The notes under the pieces were generated by a model, which was not told where the DNA came from, ran no database searches, and saw only the letters and a program-made list of their open reading frames with translations. 40,223 bases of DNA from IMG/VR virus record IMGVR_UViG_3300042876_000240, positions 1 through 40,223 of that record. One strand, given 5' to 3'. How positions within the stretch are numbered: position 1 is the stretch's first letter; every line of letters starts with the position of its first letter. The position numbers and the translations under genes are program-made. The stretch is from a virus. Of this stretch, positions 37,359 through 40,223 are shown piece after piece.

Positions 37359-37564
37359 CCCGCCGCCTCTCCCTTCGCTCCTACGCCAGCCGAGCCAAGG
37401 AAGCCGCCGCCGAGCTTGGGCAGATCGTCGCGGCAATCGAGGTGCAGCCGGACGGCCGCGTCCGTGTCGAGTTTGCGCCGCCGCCCGTGGTGAAGCAGGA
37501 TGGCCCGCCCAAACCGCAGATTGTCCCCGATGGCAAAGCTCCCCGTGTTCGAACCGCCGCCTAA
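37355..37564 (+). CDS. small protein preceding the integrase (69 aa)
   Basis: The sequence MTRRLSLRSYASRAKEAAAE, LGQIVAAIEVQPDGRVRVEF, then a Pro/Lys tail. A short basic helix followed by an IEVxPDGRVRVE strand is a pattern frequently found directly before integrases in alphaproteobacterial phages, possibly an excisionase-like or DNA-binding partner. Its end overlaps the integrase start. Confidence 0.65.
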   Translation: MTRRLSLRSYASRAKEAAAELGQIVAAIEVQPDGRVRVEFAPPPVVKQDGPPKPQIVPDGKAPRVRTAA

Positions 37565-38573
37565 CGTCTATGCCGTCAGGAAGCGGCTCGCCAACGGGAC
37601 CGTGCGGCTCTACTGGTATCACCAGCCGCACCGGAACGACCCCGCGCGCCGGAAGCCGGCGACACGCCTCCCCGAGCCGAACACGCCGGAATGGTTCGCC
37701 GCGCTCGCCGGGCTGGCGGGCAAGCCGGAAGCCATCGCCACGCCGACCGTGGATGACCTGTGGCACGCCTACTCGACCGGCCCGACATGGCCGGAAGCCG
37801 CCGGCAGTCAGCGCCTGTACCGGCTGATCTATCGGGCTCACATTCAGCCGAGCTTCGGCGCATCGGCCATATCCGCCATCACAGCGCCGCTCGTGGTCGA
37901 ACTGCGGGACAGCCGCGCCCACAAGCCGCAGACCGCGAACATGATCTTGTCTGTCATTTCCGCCATGTGGACGCGCGCCATCGAAAAGGGATGGGCGACA
38001 CAGAATGTCGGCAAGGTGTCGCGGCTTCGCGTTGACCCAAAAGAGGCCCGGCCCGTCAGCCCCGAGGCATGGGCGGCGCTCACGCATCCCGAAGCCCCGA
38101 TGGCGCTTCGCCGCTTCGCCTATCTCGCCAGGGGAACCGGACAGCGCATCAGCGACATCCTCACCATGCGCCCGTCCATGCGGGAGGATGACGGCATTCG
38201 CCATGCTGTTCAGAAGCTCGGCAAGGCCGACCATTGGTCGCCCGTCCGCCCCGATCTGCTTGCCGAGATCGATGGCTGGCGAGCATGGAAGACGCGCCCC
38301 TACATGCACGTTGGCAACGAGCCGATGACGGACGTCAGGTTCCGCCGGCTGTGGGATCGCTGGGCATCGGACGAGCGCGGCAAGGCGCTGGCGGATTATC
38401 GCCCGCACGACCTTCGGGCGACGTGCGTATGCGATGACCGCCTCGACGGATTGACCGAGCTGGAGATTTCCGTCCGGCGCTGCATGGATGTGGCGAACGT
38501 GCGGAAATACTCCCGCCACATCAATCAGAAGCAGGCCGCGCAAGCCCCGGAAAAAAGACGCAAAGGCGCTTGA
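37530..38573 (+). CDS. int: tyrosine-family integrase (347 aa)
   Basis: It catalyses site-specific recombination between phage and host attachment sites. The N-terminal part begins MAKLPVFEPPPNVYAVRKRL; a SAM-like core-binding domain follows (YRLIYRAHIQPSFGASAISA), then the catalytic domain with Arg206 in GTGQRISDIL, His293 and Arg296 in RPHDLRATCV, and nucleophile Tyr327 in RKYSRHINQ. Box II normally has GH before the Tyr; here the aligned residues are RRCMDVANV, so the usual His/Trp is a Cys. The upstream ATG at 37500 has a closer purine stretch and is an alternative start. Confidence 0.85.
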   Translation: MAKLPVFEPPPNVYAVRKRLANGTVRLYWYHQPHRNDPARRKPATRLPEPNTPEWFAALAGLAGKPEAIATPTVDDLWHAYSTGPTWPEAAGSQRLYRLIYRAHIQPSFGASAISAITAPLVVELRDSRAHKPQTANMILSVISAMWTRAIEKGWATQNVGKVSRLRVDPKEARPVSPEAWAALTHPEAPMALRRFAYLARGTGQRISDILTMRPSMREDDGIRHAVQKLGKADHWSPVRPDLLAEIDGWRAWKTRPYMHVGNEPMTDVRFRRLWDRWASDERGKALADYRPHDLRATCVCDDRLDGLTELEISVRRCMDVANVRKYSRHINQKQAAQAPEKRRKGA

Positions 38574-38575
38574 CC

Positions 38576-38597
38576 GCGTACTACGTTTAGCATACGC
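38576..38597. promoter_or_regulatory. everted repeat resembling phage operator half-sites
   Basis: GCGTAC and ATACGC face outward over 22 bases, immediately after the integrase stop and before the ribbon-helix-helix gene. The half-sites equal the right arms GCGTAC and GCGTAT of the repressor operators but in reversed arrangement. TTGACC at 38570-38575 with TACGCT 17 bases on could be a promoter beneath it. It may be an autoregulatory site for the downstream gene. Confidence 0.35.
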
Positions 38598-38605
38598 TTT
38601 GGGCC

Positions 38606-38761
38606 ATGGAAGAACCACGGAAACCGACCGCGATCAGACTGTCAGACGCCGAGCGCGCCTTGATGTCGAAGGCCGCGAAGGCGTCGTCAGAGACGCTCGC
38701 AGGATGGATGCGGCGCACTCTGGTTGAAGCCGCCAAGCGCGCGATCAAACGGGAGAAATAA
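38606..38761 (+). CDS. ribbon-helix-helix-like small regulator (51 aa)
   Basis: MEEPRKPTAIRLSDAERALM then SKAAKASSETLAGWMRRTLV, with a basic helix end. The pattern strand (PTAIRLS), helix (AERALMSKAAKA), helix (TLAGWMRRTLVEAAKRA) is that of Arc/CopG-type DNA-binding proteins. It lies directly after the integrase with its own small promoter-like region. It could control integration or lysogeny. Confidence 0.7.
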   Translation: MEEPRKPTAIRLSDAERALMSKAAKASSETLAGWMRRTLVEAAKRAIKREK

Positions 38762-38762
38762 G

Positions 38763-38990
38763 ATGGTGACAACACAACTGCCCACAAAAGAGAACCGCTA
38801 CGGCCAGACGTTGTATCCCGTCTTCGGGATGCAGCGCGCCGATTGGAAGCTAGGGGCAAAGCCTGATGGCTACCGGCGCTGCAGCGGCGGCGCGGCTGCC
38901 GTCATCCGCGACGCCATGGGCGACCCCGACATCGACGCGACATGCGTTGAATGGGATAGCGAGCTTGGCGCGTACTTCGCCGCCGGGTGA
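38763..38990 (+). CDS. hypothetical protein (75 aa)
   Basis: The sequence MVTTQLPTKENRYGQTLYPV, FGMQRADWKLGAKPDGYRRC, then an acidic end (DIDATCVEWDSELGAYFAAG). The ATG is one base after the preceding stop, with GGGAGAAATAAG upstream. No family recognised. Confidence 0.6.
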   Translation: MVTTQLPTKENRYGQTLYPVFGMQRADWKLGAKPDGYRRCSGGAAAVIRDAMGDPDIDATCVEWDSELGAYFAAG

Positions 38991-39027
38991 ACAGAACAAG
39001 AGCAGGATGGCGACGGGAGAAAGAGTG

Positions 39028-39294
39028 ATGGGCGATATCGCTAGGGCTGTTGAGATGCTGAGAATTGCAGCCAAGTATATCCGCGAGAGCGACGATTGTG
39101 ATCGGCTAGTCCCATACGACGGCGCTGAATGCGACGGCCTTTGCATTGCCGACGATTGCGACTTCGCGGCCGATGCACTCTCCGAACAGAACAAGTCCGA
39201 AACGCTTGCCGAACCTGAGAACCGCCGGCCAGAAATGAGAACTGCGCCACCTAAAGCATTGGAATCGTTAACTTCGGAATTAACGCCGGGTTAA
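39028..39294 (+). CDS. hypothetical Cys/Asp-rich protein (88 aa)
   Basis: Begins MGDIARAVEMLRIAAKYIRE and contains ESDDCDRLVPYDGAECDGLC then IADDCDFAADALSEQ: a helix followed by a short Cys-rich loop. GAGAAAGAG precedes the start; the in-frame ATG at 39007 is an alternative. The stop lies inside the TTAAC-rich repeat before the HNH gene. Confidence 0.6.
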   Translation: MGDIARAVEMLRIAAKYIRESDDCDRLVPYDGAECDGLCIADDCDFAADALSEQNKSETLAEPENRRPEMRTAPPKALESLTSELTPG

Positions 39295-39297
39295 CGA
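39265..39297. promoter_or_regulatory. TTAAC-rich inverted repeat containing a CtrA-like box
   Basis: TCGTTAAC (39265-39272) and GTTAACGA (39290-39297) form a perfect eight-base inverted repeat. Within it, TTAA-CGCCGGG-TTAAC at 39280-39295 fits the CtrA consensus TTAA-N7-TTAAC; a further TTAAC lies at 39334-39338 next to the start of the HNH gene. Confidence 0.5.
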
Positions 39298-39343
39298 TTT
39301 CGCAAAGCATGAAATATCAATCAAATCATGGGGTTAACGGGCG

Positions 39344-39958
39344 ATGGCAGACAAATCAGAATGCGAACTTTCGGCTCAAAAGGCCGGAACGCCAGCCGAA
39401 CAGAGCGCAAACGTGAAAAATGGATTGAGCATCGCAATCCATAAAACGCGGAATGCGCTTCGGCCAATTCGGCGCATCGGCGACATCGCAGAGGTGCCAC
39501 TGAGCAATGGCAGTGTGGCTGTCATCGACGCAGCCGACATCCCGTTGGTCGAAATGCGGAACTGGACGCGCTCTTGTCCGCAGAGGCGGCAAAGCTACGC
39601 CTTTTGCAGACTGTACAAGGACAAGAAGTCAATTCGTCTTACGCTTCACGGCGTGATCATGCAGCCCCCGCCTGGATATGTAGTGGATCATATTGATGGC
39701 GATGGGCTGAACAATCGTCGGCTGAACTTGCGCCTTGCCACCCTTGCGGAGAATGCGCGCAATCGGCGGCTCGATGTTGACAGCCGGTCTGGGCTCAAGG
39801 GCGTCACCTGGCACAAGAAGGGACGTAAGTGGAATGCCCGCATCAATGTTGGCGGGCAGATAATGCATCTTGGCCTTTTCGAAACTGCCGATGCGGCGCA
39901 CGCGGCCTACATGGAAGCGGCGAATTTTCATTTCGGCGAATTTGCGAGGGCAACATGA
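39344..39958 (+). CDS. HNH endonuclease with AP2 domain (204 aa)
   Basis: A polar N-terminal extension (1-40) is followed by a strand domain (IAEVPLSNGSVAVIDAADIP), the HNH core (LHGVIMQPPPGYVVDHIDGD, GLNNRRLNLRLATLAENARN) and the AP2 domain (GLKGVTWHKKGRKWNARINV, GGQIMHLGLFETADAAHAAY). Third HNH-AP2 gene; its HNH core resembles the copy at 30917. It has its own upstream TTAAC-rich region. Confidence 0.88.
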   Translation: MADKSECELSAQKAGTPAEQSANVKNGLSIAIHKTRNALRPIRRIGDIAEVPLSNGSVAVIDAADIPLVEMRNWTRSCPQRRQSYAFCRLYKDKKSIRLTLHGVIMQPPPGYVVDHIDGDGLNNRRLNLRLATLAENARNRRLDVDSRSGLKGVTWHKKGRKWNARINVGGQIMHLGLFETADAAHAAYMEAANFHFGEFARAT

Positions 39959-40008
39959 CTGAGACAAAGGAAATCACTGCCACCTCCCTCCCCGGAGCCC
40001 ACAGATGA
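39955..40008 (+). CDS. very short coupled frame (17 aa)
   Basis: MTETKEITATSLPGAHR: the ATG overlaps the HNH stop and the TGA overlaps the next ATG, both as ATGA. It contains the CCGGAGCCCACA junction repeat, here in another frame. It may be a translated linker between the HNH gene and the next cassette gene. Confidence 0.4.
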   Translation: MTETKEITATSLPGAHR

Positions 40009-40223
40009 CACGCGATGACTGGATTGACCTCGCCGAGCGATGCGAGAAGGCGGCGAGGCCGGATCGGGAGATAGACGCCCTGATCTGGCAGGCCGTCTAT
40101 CCGAATGCCTCGCTGAAGCATGCTCGCCGAGGCCTCATGATTATCGCGGCCGATGGTGAGGTGTCGCTGTCTGCAGTGACGGTGGGCGGGCATGACCACC
40201 CGGATGCTGTTGCCGATTCTTTT
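40005..40223 (+). CDS. N-terminal part of the phage hypothetical protein completed at the window start
   Basis: The start MTRDDWIDLAERCEKAARPD, then REIDALIWQAVYPNASLKHA and GLMIIAADGEVSLSAVTVGG runs open to the end of the window. GGAGCCCACAG lies before the ATG. The L-x-E/A-x-x-E-x-A-x-x-P-DREIDALI start is that of the phage family noted at the left end, whose later FTASLDAA-like motif is found at 9-60. Across the eight-base overlap the frame stays open. Confidence 0.8.
   Translation, partial: MTRDDWIDLAERCEKAARPDREIDALIWQAVYPNASLKHARRGLMIIAADGEVSLSAVTVGGHDHPDAVADSF

Noticed and set aside
36522-38618. A 698-codon open frame on the minus strand
   Set aside because: It runs antisense to the integrase and four other well-supported genes, has Arg/Pro-rich composition and no start signal; it is a by-product of high GC.
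1-40223. CRISPR array, insertion sequence, toxin-antitoxin pair, diversity-generating retroelement or retron
   Set aside because: I saw no spaced direct repeats of CRISPR type, no transposase, no reverse transcriptase and no recognisable toxin pair.

Overview
The window reads as one temperate, P22-like podovirus genome, either a phage or an excised or assembled prophage, from an alphaproteobacterial host. The virion genes follow P22 order: terminase, P22-type portal, scaffold, P22-type coat, gp4- and gp10-like tail accessory proteins, then large ejection proteins. There is no tape-measure or sheath gene. The sequence is GC-rich, and a TTAA-N7-TTAAC box resembling the alphaproteobacterial CtrA site occurs near the right end. 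The last eight bases repeat the first eight. Joining the ends over this repeat makes a single open gene, so the contig is probably a complete circle of about 40,215 bp.

Layout. From 1 to 3571 (+) lies a string of small accessory genes joined by near-identical GGAGCCCACG stop/start junctions. From 3572 to 4166 there is no gene, but there is a densely folded plus-strand RNA candidate and the terminator of the opposing late operon. From 4167 to 31650 everything but one gene is on the minus strand, in one nearly unbroken series of overlapping genes. Read leftward from 31650 it encodes a Cro-like protein, an HNH-AP2 endonuclease, small proteins, a terminator-like gap (30106-30489), a replication block (VRR-NUC nuclease, replisome-organiser-like protein and partner), a NusG/RfaH-like protein, terminase, portal, a GH54-like fibre, scaffold, coat, tail and ejection proteins, a collagen-like fibre, and lysis genes (GH24 endolysin, Rz/Rz1, XhlA-like and small membrane proteins).

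From about 31744 to the right end genes are on the plus strand: an XRE repressor, an alanine/tryptophan/arginine repeat protein, small membrane proteins, an ERF-family annealing protein with helpers, HNH endonucleases, a tyrosine integrase, a small ribbon-helix-helix-like protein and further cassette genes that run into the left end.

Control. Three matching operators (GTNCGC-N5-GCGTAY) flank the repressor. Two of them cover matching promoters (TTGCGC-N17-TACWTA), one driving the long leftward operon and one the rightward operon. The leftward start point would fall on the ATG of the Cro-like gene, so that mRNA may be leaderless. The NusG-like protein just before the terminase is the obvious candidate for carrying transcription through about 27 kb of leftward genes. 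Most gene junctions are ATGA or TGATG overlaps, so translational coupling is pervasive and several genes shorter than 60 codons can be called from it.
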